DNA from: an uncultured Gammaproteobacteria bacterium
Lineage (GTDB): Bacteria > Pseudomonadota > Gammaproteobacteria > DRLM01
Assembly (NCBI GenBank): GCA_947259075.1
Contig: CAMYKQ010000028.1
Span: 1-64,000 of the forward strand
DNA length: 64,000 nt
Reading direction: 5' to 3'
The notes below the pieces were generated by a model, which was given only the letters and a program-made list of their open reading frames with translations, was not told the origin of the DNA and did not search any database. The translations under genes and the position numbers were made by a program. Below, piece after piece: positions 51,494-61,819 of the stretch (its first letter is position 1; every line of letters begins with the position of its first letter).

Positions 51494-51975
51494 GAAAATT
51501 CTTTATATCAATGCGAAGAAAAAGGTTGGGCATTATACACACAGCTACTTCCTCTTCGTAACCGGCGGGTGCTTGGCATTCATACCGCCCCCTCAAGGCA
51601 TCACCGCTCTAGGCTAGGGCGCGATTATTTCCCACCCAGATGAAACCTCCTCGCTTAATCCAGTGTCGAAAAAATGGCGACCCCGATAGAAAGGTTTAAT
51701 AATTGACGGCCTCCAGCCGCTAACTATCGTAGGACAGCAAATACCTTGGATTAAGACATTACTTTATTAAACGATTGTCTATACTGGAGTAAATGGCTTG
51801 GGGGATGAATCAGGCTCTCTCTAGAGCCAGGCAAGGACAGACCCCCACCCGAGCAAGAGATTGGCCTGATAGTTGCAATTTCTTAACTGCAACGCCAATA
51901 CGCTTGGTACGCATAGACAGGGACACCATCGGCATTGGGCAACGGCGGCCCCGCAAAGCATGGGAGTAGTCGATT
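51494..51975 (+). promoter_or_regulatory. prfC-prkA intergenic region with long structured prkA leader
   Basis: 482 bp, no gene. CTATACT at 51779-51785 is a good stationary-phase (sigma-S-like) -10 with no clear -35, and would give a leader of about 185 nt. The leader contains two perfect hairpins: GGCTCT/AGAGCC (51813-51828) and GTTGCA/TGCAAC (51872-51893). A GGGAG site precedes the prkA ATG. In E. coli the prkA homologue yeaG is RpoS-dependent, which fits. Confidence 0.5.
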
Positions 51976-53898
51976 ATGAGCATATTCGATAGTTATCAGG
52001 CGCGATACGAAGGAACCCGCGAAGAAGAGATAACGCTTCACGAATACCTCGAGATTTGCAAGAAAGATCCTTCCGCTTACGCTACCGCGGCCGAGCGCCT
52101 ACTCATGGCTATAGGCGAACCGGAACTAGTGGACACCAGCAAGGATTCCCGCCTTAGCCGCATCTTCGCTAACAAGGTGATTAAGATCTACCCCGCCTTC
52201 CGCGATTTTTATGGAATGGAAGAGACCATTGAGCAGATCGTCGCGTTCTTCCGCCATGCGGCACAAGGCCTAGAAGAGAAAAAACAAATTCTCTATCTGC
52301 TCGGACCACCGGGCGGCGGCAAATCCTCCTTGGCGGAAAAACTCAAATCGCTGATGGAGCACATCCCTTTCTACGCCATTAAGGATTCCCCGGTAAACGA
52401 GTCTCCTTTGGGATTGTTTTCGCGGGAAGAAGACGGCTCTATTCTCCAAGAAGACTACGGCATTGAACAGCGCTATCTCGGCAAAATCATGTCGCCTTGG
52501 GCGGTCAAACGCCTGCATGAACATAACGGCGACATCACCAAGTTCAAGGTGGTGAAGCGCATGCCATCCATCCTGCGCCAGATCGCCGTAGCTAAAACCG
52601 AACCCGGCGATGAAAATAACCAAGATATTTCCAGCCTGGTGGGCAAGGTCGACATCCGTAAGCTCGAACAATTCTCGCAAGACGATCCCGATGCGTATAG
52701 CTACTCCGGCGGTCTGTGCCTCGCCAATCAAGGTATGCTGGAATTCGTCGAGATGTTCAAAGCGCCGATAAAAGTATTGCACCCGCTACTGACCGCTACG
52801 CAAGAGAGCAATTACAAAGGCACTGAAGGTTTCCCCGCCATTCCTTTCGACGGCATTATCCTCGCGCACTCCAATGAATCGGAATGGCAAGCCTTCCGTA
52901 ACAACAAGAACAACGAGGCCTTCCTTGACCGCATCTACATCGTCAAGGTGCCTTATTGCCTGCGCGTCCACGAAGAGATGAAAATCTACGAAAAATTGCT
53001 GACCAATTCATCGCTGTCGAGCGCGCCCTGCGCGCCCGGCACGCTGGAAATGATGGGACAATTCGCAATCTTGTCTCGCATCAAAGATCCGGAAAATTCC
53101 AGCATCTATTCGAAGATGCGGGTCTATGATGGTGAGAATCTTAAAGATGTCGACCCGAAGTCCAAGTCTTATCAGGAATACCGCGACTTCGCTGGCCCGG
53201 ACGAAGGCATGTCCGGCCTCTCCACCCGCTTCGCATTCAAGATTCTCTCCAAGGTCTTTAATTACGACCACTCAGAGATCGCCGCCAACCCAGTGCATCT
53301 GCTGTACATCCTCGAGCAGCAGATCGAACAGGAACAATTTCAACCCGAAGTGCAGGAGCGCTACCTCTCCTTCCTTAAAGGTTATCTGGCGCCGCGTTAT
53401 GCGGAATTCATCGGCAAAGAGATTCAAACCGCCTATCTCGAATCTTATTCGGAGTTCGGTCAAAACATCTTCGACCGCTACGTCACTTACGCTGATTATT
53501 GGATTCAAGATTCGGAATACCGCGACCCGGATACGGGTGAATTCCTTGATCGCGCCTCGCTGAACGCCGAATTGGAGAAGATCGAGAAACCGGCCGGCAT
53601 CAGCAATCCAAAAGATTTTCGTAACGAGATCGTCAACTTCGTTCTACGGGCACGGGCTAATAACGCCGGGAAGAACCCATCATGGACCAGTTACGAAAAA
53701 CTCCGTGAAGTCATCGAGAAAAAGATGTTCTCGACGACAGAGGATCTGCTGCCGGTGATTTCCTTCAACGCCAAATCGACGTCCGATGACAAGAAGAAAC
53801 ACGAGGAATTCGTCAATCGCATGGTAAGCAAAGGCTACACTCCGAAACAGGTACGCCTGCTGTGTGAATGGCACTTACGCACACGGAAGTCATCTTAA
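51976..53898 (+). CDS. prkA: PrkA-type serine protein kinase
   Basis: 640 aa (E. coli YeaG 644). The N-terminal AAA+-like module has Walker A GPPGGGKS at residues 110-117. The C-terminal PrkA domain follows. It is a cytoplasmic kinase/ATPase linked to nitrogen starvation, stationary phase and (in Bacillus) sporulation. It begins the prkA-yeaH-spoVR operon, the arrangement found with the same three partners in many proteobacteria. Codon use is less GC-rich than in the anabolic operons nearby. Confidence 0.95.
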   Translation: MSIFDSYQARYEGTREEEITLHEYLEICKKDPSAYATAAERLLMAIGEPELVDTSKDSRLSRIFANKVIKIYPAFRDFYGMEETIEQIVAFFRHAAQGLEEKKQILYLLGPPGGGKSSLAEKLKSLMEHIPFYAIKDSPVNESPLGLFSREEDGSILQEDYGIEQRYLGKIMSPWAVKRLHEHNGDITKFKVVKRMPSILRQIAVAKTEPGDENNQDISSLVGKVDIRKLEQFSQDDPDAYSYSGGLCLANQGMLEFVEMFKAPIKVLHPLLTATQESNYKGTEGFPAIPFDGIILAHSNESEWQAFRNNKNNEAFLDRIYIVKVPYCLRVHEEMKIYEKLLTNSSLSSAPCAPGTLEMMGQFAILSRIKDPENSSIYSKMRVYDGENLKDVDPKSKSYQEYRDFAGPDEGMSGLSTRFAFKILSKVFNYDHSEIAANPVHLLYILEQQIEQEQFQPEVQERYLSFLKGYLAPRYAEFIGKEIQTAYLESYSEFGQNIFDRYVTYADYWIQDSEYRDPDTGEFLDRASLNAELEKIEKPAGISNPKDFRNEIVNFVLRARANNAGKNPSWTSYEKLREVIEKKMFSTTEDLLPVISFNAKSTSDDKKKHEEFVNRMVSKGYTPKQVRLLCEWHLRTRKSS

Positions 53899-53918
53899 GC
53901 AAGACAGGACTGGATAGC

Positions 53919-55184
53919 GTGTCACAATTCATCGACAGGCGGCCCAATGGCAAAAATAAAAGTGCGGTTAACAGGCATAAATTTATCCGGCGGTATAAAA
54001 ACCAGATAAAGAAAGCCGTCTCCGACGCGATTGCCGAGCGCAGCATTACCGACCTGGATCGCGGTGAGAAGATCAATATACCGGCGAAGGATATTTCCGA
54101 GCCGGTCATTCATCACGGACCGGGTGGACATCGCGAAACCGTCCACCCCGGCAATACTGACTTCGTCACTGGTGACCGCCTAGCGCGCCCACAGGGTGGA
54201 AGTGGCGGCGCTGGCGGGGGCAAGGCCAGCAACAGCGGCGAAGGAATGGATGATTTCGTCTTCCAAATCTCCCGCGAAGAATTTCTCGATCTATTCTTCG
54301 AAGATTTAGAGCTACCCGACCTCATTAAAACCCAGCTGCAAAAGTTGATGCGGGAAAAAACCGTGCGCGCTGGCTACACCAGCGACGGCGTGCCTACCAA
54401 TATCAACATCATCCGCTCCCTCAAAGGCGCCCTCAGCCGCCGCATCGCGCTGCGATCACCGCTACAAAACCAGTTACGCGAGGCGGAAGAAGAACTGGAC
54501 GCGCTCCGCCTGATAAACGATGAAGACAGCGCTCGCGCTTCCGCGCTAAGGGAAAAGATCGCTCACTTAAAGACACGCATCAAAGCAGTACCCTTCATTG
54601 ACACTTTCGATTTGCGCTATAACAACCGTGTAAAACAGCCCTACCCCTCCAGTCAAGCCGTGATGTTCTGCTTAATGGATGTATCCGGCTCGATGGATCA
54701 AGCCAAAAAAGATATTGCAAAACGTTTTTTTACGCTTCTTTATTTCTTTTTGACTGGCACATACGACCATATCGATTTGGTCTTTATCCGCCATCACACC
54801 ATCGCCAAAGAGGTGGATGAAAATGAATTTTTCTATTCGCGGGAAACTGGCGGCACTGTGGTCTCCAGCGCGCTCAAGCTCATGGAAGAGATAATAGATA
54901 AACGTTATTCCCCTACGGAATGGAATATCTATGCCGCCCAGGCCTCAGATGGTGACAACTGGAGCGATGACTCCCCTCTCTGCAAAGAATTACTCATCAA
55001 ATCCATCATGCCGCGCACTCAGTATTACGCCTATATTGAAATCACCGAAGACACGCCGCGCGGCTTGTGGCGCGAATTTCAGGGTGTAAAAAAGGTCCAC
55101 TCCAACTTCGCCATGCAACGAATCGAGAAGGTGGCCGACATCTTCCCGGTATTCCGCAAACTCTTCAAAAAGAAGGTCGCATGA
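53919..55184 (+). CDS. yeaH: YeaH/YhbH family (DUF444) VWA-type protein
   Basis: 421 aa from a GTG at 53919, chosen because homology begins at [13 protein letters not shown]. The frame is open to 53868, overlapping prkA, but without similarity. The VWA-like domain has the MIDAS motif DVSGSMD and a later [11 protein letters not shown]. The N-terminal half has a Gly-rich low-complexity linker. It is the usual partner of PrkA; the ligand is unknown. Its stop overlaps spoVR by ATGA. Confidence 0.93.
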   Translation: MSQFIDRRPNGKNKSAVNRHKFIRRYKNQIKKAVSDAIAERSITDLDRGEKINIPAKDISEPVIHHGPGGHRETVHPGNTDFVTGDRLARPQGGSGGAGGGKASNSGEGMDDFVFQISREEFLDLFFEDLELPDLIKTQLQKLMREKTVRAGYTSDGVPTNINIIRSLKGALSRRIALRSPLQNQLREAEEELDALRLINDEDSARASALREKIAHLKTRIKAVPFIDTFDLRYNNRVKQPYPSSQAVMFCLMDVSGSMDQAKKDIAKRFFTLLYFFLTGTYDHIDLVFIRHHTIAKEVDENEFFYSRETGGTVVSSALKLMEEIIDKRYSPTEWNIYAAQASDGDNWSDDSPLCKELLIKSIMPRTQYYAYIEITEDTPRGLWREFQGVKKVHSNFAMQRIEKVADIFPVFRKLFKKKVA

Positions 55185-56680
55185 ACGCCAAGACCTTACC
55201 CTACACGTCGGAATGGACCCATGATCTCTTGCAGCGTTATGACGAGGAAATCGCGAAAATCGCCGCGGAGTATAAACTCGATACCTACCCCAACCAAATA
55301 GAAATCATCAGCGCCGAACAGATGATGGATGCCTACTCCTCCGTAGGCATGCCAGTGGGTTATCATCACTGGTCCTTCGGCAAACAATTCTTGAGCGTTG
55401 AACAGCGCTACAAAAGGGGCCAGATGGGGCTCGCCTATGAAATCGTGATCAACTCTAACCCTTGCATCGCCTACCTCATGGAGGAAAACTCCATGACCAT
55501 GCAAGCGCTAGTTATCGCTCACGCCGCCTACGGCCACAACTCGTTCTTCAAGGGAAATTACCTGTTCCGCACCTGGACCAATCCTGATTCGATCATAGAT
55601 TATTTGGTATTCGCCAAAAAATATGTGGCGGAATGCGAGCGGCGTCACGGCGAGGAAGAAGTGGAATTAATCCTCGATTCTTGTCACGCCCTAATGAATT
55701 ACGGCGTGGATCGCTACAAACGGCCACCCCGCCTCTCCGCGCAGGAAGAACGCATGAGGCAACGGGAGAGAGAGGAGTTTCTCCAATCACAAGTTAATGA
55801 CCTGTGGCGCACGCTTCCCCGGGCGGACAATGCGGCTGATGCCGCGAAACTAGCCCAATTCCCCGCCGAACCGCAGGAAAACATGCTGTACTTCATTGAG
55901 AAAAACGCGCCCTTGCTAGAGCCCTGGCAACGCGAATTGGTGCGAATCGTACGTAAGATCGCCCAATATTTCTACCCGCAACGACAGACTCAAGTCATGA
56001 ACGAAGGCTGGGCGACATTCTGGCACTACACCATTTTGAATACGCTTTACGATAGAGGGCTGGTCAGCGATGGCTTCATGATTGAATTTCTAAAAACGCA
56101 TACCAACGTCGTGTATCAGCCCCCCTACAATAGCCAATATTACTCCGGCATCAATCCCTATGCCCTCGGCTTTGCAATGATGAGCGACATCCGCCGCATC
56201 TGCGAACACCCCAGCGAGGAAGACCACCACTGGTTCCCCGAACTAGCGGGCACCGATTGGGTGGTATCATTAGATTTCGCCATGCGTAATTTTAAGGATG
56301 AAAGCTTTATCGCCCAATACTTGTCGCCGAAACTGATCCGGGACTTCAAACTCTTCAGTGTGCTGGACGACGACACTGAGAGCCATATGGAAATATCCGC
56401 CATTCATGATGAAGCCGGCTACCGCCAAGTGCGGCGTATCTTGGCCAGCCAATACAACTTGAGCGTGCGCGAACCCAATATCCAGATATACAACGTCAAT
56501 CTGCGCGGCGACCGCTCACTGACCCTGCGTCATACCCAACACAACCGCCAGCCCTTAGCCGACGATATTGATGAAATTATGCGTCATTTCGTCCGCCTGT
56601 GGGGCTTCACGGTTAAATTGGAATCCGTCGCCGAAGACGGTACCGTCGAAGTCACCCACGAATGTGAGCGGGAACACTGA
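55181..56680 (+). CDS. SpoVR family protein (YcgB-like)
   Basis: 499 aa, the family's usual length, starting at the ATG that overlaps the yeaH stop. Conserved segments are [37 protein letters not shown] and NPYALGF. The His/Glu residues in these segments look like a metal-binding site. SpoVR is needed for the spore cortex in Bacillus; in proteobacteria the role is unknown but genetically tied to PrkA/YeaH stress functions. In E. coli the gene (ycgB) is unlinked, whereas here all three are one operon. Confidence 0.94.
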   Translation: MNAKTLPYTSEWTHDLLQRYDEEIAKIAAEYKLDTYPNQIEIISAEQMMDAYSSVGMPVGYHHWSFGKQFLSVEQRYKRGQMGLAYEIVINSNPCIAYLMEENSMTMQALVIAHAAYGHNSFFKGNYLFRTWTNPDSIIDYLVFAKKYVAECERRHGEEEVELILDSCHALMNYGVDRYKRPPRLSAQEERMRQREREEFLQSQVNDLWRTLPRADNAADAAKLAQFPAEPQENMLYFIEKNAPLLEPWQRELVRIVRKIAQYFYPQRQTQVMNEGWATFWHYTILNTLYDRGLVSDGFMIEFLKTHTNVVYQPPYNSQYYSGINPYALGFAMMSDIRRICEHPSEEDHHWFPELAGTDWVVSLDFAMRNFKDESFIAQYLSPKLIRDFKLFSVLDDDTESHMEISAIHDEAGYRQVRRILASQYNLSVREPNIQIYNVNLRGDRSLTLRHTQHNRQPLADDIDEIMRHFVRLWGFTVKLESVAEDGTVEVTHECEREH

Positions 56681-56693
56681 ACCACGCCTCATG

Positions 56694-56710
56694 CCCTCAT
56701 ATGCTGAGGG
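56694..56710 (+). terminator. Weak hairpin after spoVR
   Basis: CCCTCA and TGAGGG (6-bp arms, 5-nt loop) lie 14 bp after the stop; no T-run. The 284-bp gap to the next gene otherwise shows nothing clear. Confidence 0.4.
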
Positions 56711-56964
56711 TTAACTGGTTCACGGTCTTGTTGTTTCCGCTAATGGGTCCGCAAAAGTTTTCCGTACAACTCCCGATAACTTACATATGCAAATGGAAAA
56801 CCTGGGCATGCCGGGTGCACCATAGTAATTAAATTTCAACAACATCAAGACTTACCATGCCGAAACGGGACACATATTCCAATCTCTACCTCCGGTCACC
56901 CTCCGGCGGCTTACGCGGCCGCACGCGCTTACTGCGAATAGTTATTCCGGTTCAGGATTAATCC

Positions 56965-59460
56965 ATGGATAGCCCCATCGACTTCCCCGTACCCCCCCTC
57001 TGCGCTTTGCGCGCCGAAACCGCGGTGCATCGGGGCGAACGCGCCGTGGTGGAATTGATAGACGGCCGTAAAATCATTGGCAAACTCGATAAATTCGATT
57101 CGGATAAAGGCAAGATTGCCATCATCATCGATGGCCATGAAAAAACCAAGAATCTTGGCATGCATGAAATCCGGCTTATGCGCATACCTCATCCACGAAA
57201 ATGGGTAAGAGATGATGACTCCGTACTCTCCAACGCCAAAGGCGTGCTCGTCTCCACCGAGCCACTAGAATTCAACATTGAATTCACTGACCACAGCACT
57301 ATAGATGGCAACACCTTCGGTTTTCGCAACGGCCGTCACGGCATCCATTTGTTCCCCGTACAAGACGGCAACCAATACACCCATCTTTTCGTGCCGAATA
57401 ACGCCATCGCCCGGCATCGCATTGGAAAACACCTCGGACAACAGCTCATTAAAGATCGGGTAGTCAGCGACCAAGATGTCGCGATGGTGCTATTAGAACA
57501 ACAAGAACACCGCTCACGATCGCTGGGCGAACACCTCACACTTACCGCGATTGTCAGCAGCGAACAACTGGAACATGCCCTCAACCGCCAGAAAAAAATG
57601 CCTCATCTTCAACTCGGCGAAATCCTAGTACAGGAAAGACTTATTAGCCAACAGCAACTGGACACGGCTTTATCACAGCAACAACGTGAACGCAGCACGA
57701 CACTGGGTGAATTACTCTCCTCGAAGGGAATAGTAAAACAGGAAGACATCCAAAAAAGCCTCGCCACCAAGCTAGGCATTCCCTTCCTTGACCTTCGTCA
57801 ATTCCCCCTTGATATCACCATCCTCAAGCTACTCGATAAAAATATCGCCACGCGCCACTCCATCCTGCCATTACAGCGCCATCAGGGAAAGCTCGTTGTC
57901 GCGATGGAAGACCCCACAAAATGGGAAACCATCGATGCCCTGCGCGCCGCAACGAAACTCACCATTGAGCCGGTCATGGCTACCCGCTCAGATTTATCGT
58001 GGGCCATCAAACACTATTATCACGACGGCCATAACAACCCCTCATTGAATCCAGCCAGTGAAACAATGAGCGAGAAATGCACACCCGCTCCCAGCTCACC
58101 GCAAATCGCCGTCTCTAGCGAAAGCGTATTAGCTGACCCATCTATTTTGACGGCAACGTCCGGCCCTCTCGCTAATGAAAAGCAGAACCAGGTGATTGAC
58201 CGTGATGATGACGCCGATGACTATCTGCGCAAACTTATTCTCAATGCGGCACGCGATGAGACGCATGCTGTCCACCTTGAGTCCATACCAAGTAATGGCG
58301 CGCGCATCCGCTTGCGCAAGAACGGCGAACTGATCGAGAAAGGCAATATCACCGCTGATTTGTGGTCCAGATTGCAAACCCGGCTACACCACTTCTCCCA
58401 TCTCGATGGAATCGATTGCAACAATGCTCGGGCAGGGCTTATCGACGGCTCTTTTTTTTATCCCGCCACGCTTGAAGTACGAATATACGACATTCCCACC
58501 TTCAACGGTGAACATGATATCGTGCTTAAAATTACCTCACTCAGCCATACCCCCGCCTTGGCGGAGCTGGGCTTCAGTGACGCCCTTTTAAAACGCATCG
58601 ACGATCTCACATTGAAAGGCCACGGATTATTTCTGGTATGTGGTCCGGCGGGGTCAGGAAAAACAAGCTTGTTGCATGCCTTACTGCTGCACCTGAATAA
58701 CGATGTAAAAAAAATATGGATGCTCGACAACGTTGAACGAAAAATGCCCGCCAATGTCCGTCATGTCCGGCTTGGCGCAATTAACCTGGGGCACGGACCA
58801 CACCCCATCGACACCATACTTGGCGCCGATCCGGATCTGATCTCGGTTAACCCGCTCTCTCAACCCGACATCGCCAAACGAGCGATCAGCGGAGCATTGA
58901 GCGGTCCGCAAATCCTAGCCAGCCTCCCGGTCCGCGGTTCCGGCGAGGCGATAGAACGTCTCACCAATATGGGTGTACCGCGTTATGAATTGGCCGATGC
59001 ACTCAGCGCCGTGCTCAGCCTGCGTTCAATCAAAAAACTCTGCGAGAACTGCAAAAAACGTTATGTTCCTACCGCTGAAGAACTGCGAAGTCTCGCCACG
59101 GAATATTATGCCGACAGCCTTTCACCGGATGACCCGCCCGCGCGTGTCAACGCCTTGCGTGAAAAGATTTTAGAAAAATGGCAAGACGCCTGGGCGGATA
59201 GCACCGGGCAACTCCTGCTGCATCGCGCGGCGGGATGCAAGCACTGCCAAAAATCCGGTTACGCCGGACAATTGTCATTGCATGAATTACTGGAAATCAG
59301 CGCCACGGTTAAACGACCGATATTGGACGGCGCGAACGCACCCACCATCATGCGCGCCGCAATCGGCGCGGGCCTGAAGACACTCAAACAAGACGGCATT
59401 GAGAAAGTGCTGCAAGGTCACACTGACCTGATTCAAGTGCGCGCCGCCTGCGCGAGTTAA
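56965..59460 (+). CDS. GspE/PilB-like protein with four MshEN-like motifs and a degenerate ATPase core
   Basis: 831 aa, unlike any single standard family member. Residues 24-150 are beta-rich (ELIDGRKIIGKL..., FNIEFTDHSTIDG...), function unknown. Then come four tandem motifs with leucine-glycine at 157, 187, 217 and 247, exactly 30 residues apart, each of the form LGxxLxxxxIVSxxQLxxALxxQ. This resembles the MshEN c-di-GMP-binding motif. Residues 275-350 match the rest of the T2SSE N-domain. The ATPase has Walker A GPAGSGKT (560-567), but the Walker B GEIRD is replaced by VNPLSQPD (628-635) and the His-box histidine by proline (655). The zinc ribbon (C693, C696, C758, C761) is kept. No secretion or pilus genes are near. 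It probably binds but does not hydrolyse ATP. Confidence 0.75.
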   Translation: MDSPIDFPVPPLCALRAETAVHRGERAVVELIDGRKIIGKLDKFDSDKGKIAIIIDGHEKTKNLGMHEIRLMRIPHPRKWVRDDDSVLSNAKGVLVSTEPLEFNIEFTDHSTIDGNTFGFRNGRHGIHLFPVQDGNQYTHLFVPNNAIARHRIGKHLGQQLIKDRVVSDQDVAMVLLEQQEHRSRSLGEHLTLTAIVSSEQLEHALNRQKKMPHLQLGEILVQERLISQQQLDTALSQQQRERSTTLGELLSSKGIVKQEDIQKSLATKLGIPFLDLRQFPLDITILKLLDKNIATRHSILPLQRHQGKLVVAMEDPTKWETIDALRAATKLTIEPVMATRSDLSWAIKHYYHDGHNNPSLNPASETMSEKCTPAPSSPQIAVSSESVLADPSILTATSGPLANEKQNQVIDRDDDADDYLRKLILNAARDETHAVHLESIPSNGARIRLRKNGELIEKGNITADLWSRLQTRLHHFSHLDGIDCNNARAGLIDGSFFYPATLEVRIYDIPTFNGEHDIVLKITSLSHTPALAELGFSDALLKRIDDLTLKGHGLFLVCGPAGSGKTSLLHALLLHLNNDVKKIWMLDNVERKMPANVRHVRLGAINLGHGPHPIDTILGADPDLISVNPLSQPDIAKRAISGALSGPQILASLPVRGSGEAIERLTNMGVPRYELADALSAVLSLRSIKKLCENCKKRYVPTAEELRSLATEYYADSLSPDDPPARVNALREKILEKWQDAWADSTGQLLLHRAAGCKHCQKSGYAGQLSLHELLEISATVKRPILDGANAPTIMRAAIGAGLKTLKQDGIEKVLQGHTDLIQVRAACAS

Positions 59461-60117
59461 GGCGGCCCCTGCTTTTCCAACGCCGCGTCAAATTCGGAAT
59501 ATGGTGACCTTGGACCCCGGACTACCAGGCGGCGCTGTTGTCATACACGCGCACCCAGCAACACGACCACGATAAACGCATACATCACCGCACTCGGCTC
59601 ATCCACCCGCTCAGCGTCATCAGCCTTCGTAAAAAATACTCCTTCAGATCCATACTCGCGTAAAATTGGGCGGCTGCATCGGCGCATCCGTTAAACATGC
59701 GCGTATCACGCTTGAAGAAATCGCCGAAACGGCGTTCCTTGGCCTAATTCCAGCGCGGGTGATCCATCGTGAGATTCACATTGGCGTAAAAACCATACCC
59801 CACGGGTCCGGCCTTGGCCCCTGCCGTTATCGGCCGCCGCTCGGCCCAACTGGTCTTGACGATGGACTTAATGCTTTTAAAGCCGTACTTACACTACATC
59901 TTGCCATTACAATCAGAGCCGGCCCACGCGCTCACTGAGGACGGACAACCCTTAACATAAATATGTTTTCATACGAAACCAAGACTCATCCAGTAAACAT
60001 AGACTAAGCCACCCGAAAATGAGCATAATTACGCCCGAGCACTCGCATGTAACAATACCCAAAAAGCAGTCCGCTTTTCATCACGGCTTTATCACAGCCA
60101 CTCAAAAGGAGTACATC
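59461..60117. other. Intergenic region holding a pseudogene
   Basis: 657 bp with no intact gene. The central part is the decayed msrP fragment on the minus strand. The right end carries the dienelactone hydrolase leader and its AAAAGGAG site. Confidence 0.6.
59585..59960 (-). pseudogene. msrP: Remnant of msrP (methionine sulfoxide reductase catalytic subunit), C-terminal part
   Basis: Reading the minus strand from 59890 gives [12 protein letters not shown], then [13 protein letters not shown] and finally DLKEYF, in one frame and in the order of the YedY/MsrP C-terminus. An in-frame TAG (59744-59746) replaces the expected glutamine after DHPRW. The normal stop after the last Phe is lost. Further upstream (to about 59960) similarity continues only after a frame change and another stop. 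The 5' two thirds, with the molybdopterin-binding cysteine, and the msrQ partner are absent. It is therefore a clear, moderately old pseudogene. Confidence 0.8.
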
Positions 60118-60906
60118 ATGCGCACACTCTGGATCAGCGCGCTCTTGTTGACTTTGAACCTCGCCACGGCACAGGCCGCCGTCGTCACCCAGGAAATGAA
60201 CTACACCGTCGAAGGCGTGACCATGAAGGGTTACTTGGCCTATGACGACGCCATTACCGGCCCGCGCCCCGGCGTGCTGGTGGTCCACGAATGGTGGGGC
60301 CACAATGAATATGCGCGCAAACGCGCCCGCACGCTCGCCGGTTTGGGCTACACCGCGTTCGCTCTCGACATGTACGGTGAGGGCAAACAGGCCCATCACC
60401 CCGACGACGCCAACAAACTCTCCAGTGAACTCGGCCAAAATCAGGCCCTCGCCAAGGCACGCTTTCAAGGCGCTTACGACTTATTGGTAAGCCAGCCCAC
60501 CGTCAACCCGCAGCGCATCGCCGCCATCGGCTATTGCATGGGCGGCACCGTGGTCTTGGAAATGGCCCGCGGCGGCGCCCCTCTCGCTGGCGTGGCCAGC
60601 TTTCACGGCAATTTATCCACCGCTCAACCCGCTCAGCCCGGCGGCCTCAAAGCCAAGATTCTGGTATTGACCGGCACCGACGACCCCTTCGTCCCCGCCG
60701 AACAAGTCGCGCGATTCATGAAAGAAATGGACGCCGCGGACGCGGATTACAAACTCATCACCTACCCCGGCGCCAAACACAGCTTCACCAATCCCGACGC
60801 CGATCAATTCGGCAAAGAATTCAATCTACCCTTGGCCTACAACGCCGAGGCCGACCAAGCCTCGTGGCGCGAAATGCAGAAATTCTTCGGGGTGATATTC
60901 AAATAG
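60118..60906 (+). CDS. Dienelactone hydrolase family protein, exported
   Basis: 262 aa from the ATG at 60118 with AAAAGGAG upstream. Signal peptide MRTLWISALLLTLNLATAQA. The alpha/beta hydrolase has a cysteine nucleophile (GYCMGG), acid in GTDDPFVP and histidine in GAKHSF, plus the VHEWWG segment whose Glu interacts with the Cys in this family. Classical DLH is cytosolic and degrades chlorocatechol products; a periplasmic form like this has no assigned substrate. Confidence 0.88.
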   Translation: MRTLWISALLLTLNLATAQAAVVTQEMNYTVEGVTMKGYLAYDDAITGPRPGVLVVHEWWGHNEYARKRARTLAGLGYTAFALDMYGEGKQAHHPDDANKLSSELGQNQALAKARFQGAYDLLVSQPTVNPQRIAAIGYCMGGTVVLEMARGGAPLAGVASFHGNLSTAQPAQPGGLKAKILVLTGTDDPFVPAEQVARFMKEMDAADADYKLITYPGAKHSFTNPDADQFGKEFNLPLAYNAEADQASWREMQKFFGVIFK

Positions 60907-60980
60907 GTCCGGTACAACACCACTCAATGCGCGAGGGTGGCTCAACCAACGCCCTCGCGCTTTACTTAAAAGGTAGCGTA

Positions 60981-61210
60981 AAACCTATCTCAAAATTAAA
61001 TTTGGCTGCGTAATAACATATGTTCCACCGAGCTGATTAATCTTGGTTCCTTCTCCCTCAGGGAGAAAGACGGGATGAGGGGATCAAATAATTAAGGCAT
61101 TACGCCCCCTCACCCCAACCCCCTCCCTGAGGGAGAGGAAGATAATAGGATTGCGTACCATGCCAGCCGTCGAGGCATTTTGGATCCCGTTCATATTTTG
61201 AGATAGGCTC
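60981..61210. mobile_element. MITE-like element with terminal inverted repeats
   Basis: CCTATCTCAAAAT (60984-60996) and its exact complement ATTTTGAGATAGG (61195-61207) bound about 230 bp. Including two mismatches, the ends are 16 bp (60981-60996 and 61195-61210). TA occurs directly outside both ends, as expected for a TA target duplication. There is no transposase. Inside are two oppositely oriented CCCTCTCCC-type palindromes. Confidence 0.6.
61048..61139. repeat. Two inverted copies of the dispersed palindrome
   Basis: TTCTCCCTCAGGGAGAA followed by GACGGGATGAGGGG (61048-61084), then CCCCCTCACCCCAACC with CCTCCCTGAGGGAGAGG (61103-61139) in opposite orientation. Same family as in valS and upstream of trpF. 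Confidence 0.8.
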
Positions 61211-61267
61211 TAAACACCGGCCGAACGCCGCGCACGGCACGCGCCCGGCAAATATCGGAAACAACGC

Positions 61268-61606
61268 ATGCGCCTGAAAATCACCGGAGCGATCCTGGCC
61301 ATGATCATCTTTACGCCCCCAAGCCAGGCCGGCTTCGATCGCGCCGGCGACGCGCGCGCTTGGTGCAAGGAAAAAACACTGGGTTATCTGCGAGACCACG
61401 GCTACACACCCTACAACTGGACGGCCAGCACCCATCTGAAAGACATGCACTACATCACCGAAGGCGAGTGGCGCCTCGACGTGGACGATCTCAAGGTCGA
61501 ATGCCGGTCGAAAAAAGACGGCAAACGCGCCTCGGGCAAATTCAAAATCCTCAACATCGAGATCATGGACGACGCGGCGTCCGCGCCCCGCCAAACGCGA
61601 CGCTGA
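61268..61606 (+). CDS. Small exported hypothetical protein
   Basis: 112 aa. Signal peptide MRLKITGAILAMIIFTPPSQA. The mature part has two cysteines (ARAWCKEK, VECRSKK) that could form a disulfide and mostly charged residues. No family recognised. It lies just downstream of the MITE-like element. Codon use matches the genome and the signal is clear, so it is probably a real gene. Confidence 0.65.
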   Translation: MRLKITGAILAMIIFTPPSQAGFDRAGDARAWCKEKTLGYLRDHGYTPYNWTASTHLKDMHYITEGEWRLDVDDLKVECRSKKDGKRASGKFKILNIEIMDDAASAPRQTRR

Positions 61607-61819
61607 CACCGCGCCGCGGCCCGCCGCCGGCCGGGGCGGACGACCCGGATATGGCGTCGACTATTCTTACAGCCGCGCAGGGTCTTTCACCAAAACACCA
61701 TTAACTTATTGTTTTTAATTTCAATACAACATTGGCGCTGATCGTGCTTAGTTATATCTAATTAAGGAAGTACGCCCATCAAGGATGGTCCCTCAGCCGT
61801 ATCGCAGTAAAGGTGGACC

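Larger units (their letters stand above)
60907..61267. other. Intergenic region holding a MITE-like element
   Basis: 361 bp with no gene. Nearly all of it is the element at 60981-61210, flanked by TA on each side. Confidence 0.6.

Noticed and set aside
56965-59460. Calling this gene a functional gspE/pilB of a secretion operon
   Set aside because: No other secretion or pilus genes are nearby, and Walker B and the His box are replaced, so a canonical motor assignment is not supported.
59666-59938. 90-codon plus-strand ORF
   Set aside because: It overlaps the msrP remnant on the other strand and has no ribosome site; it is explained by that decayed coding sequence.
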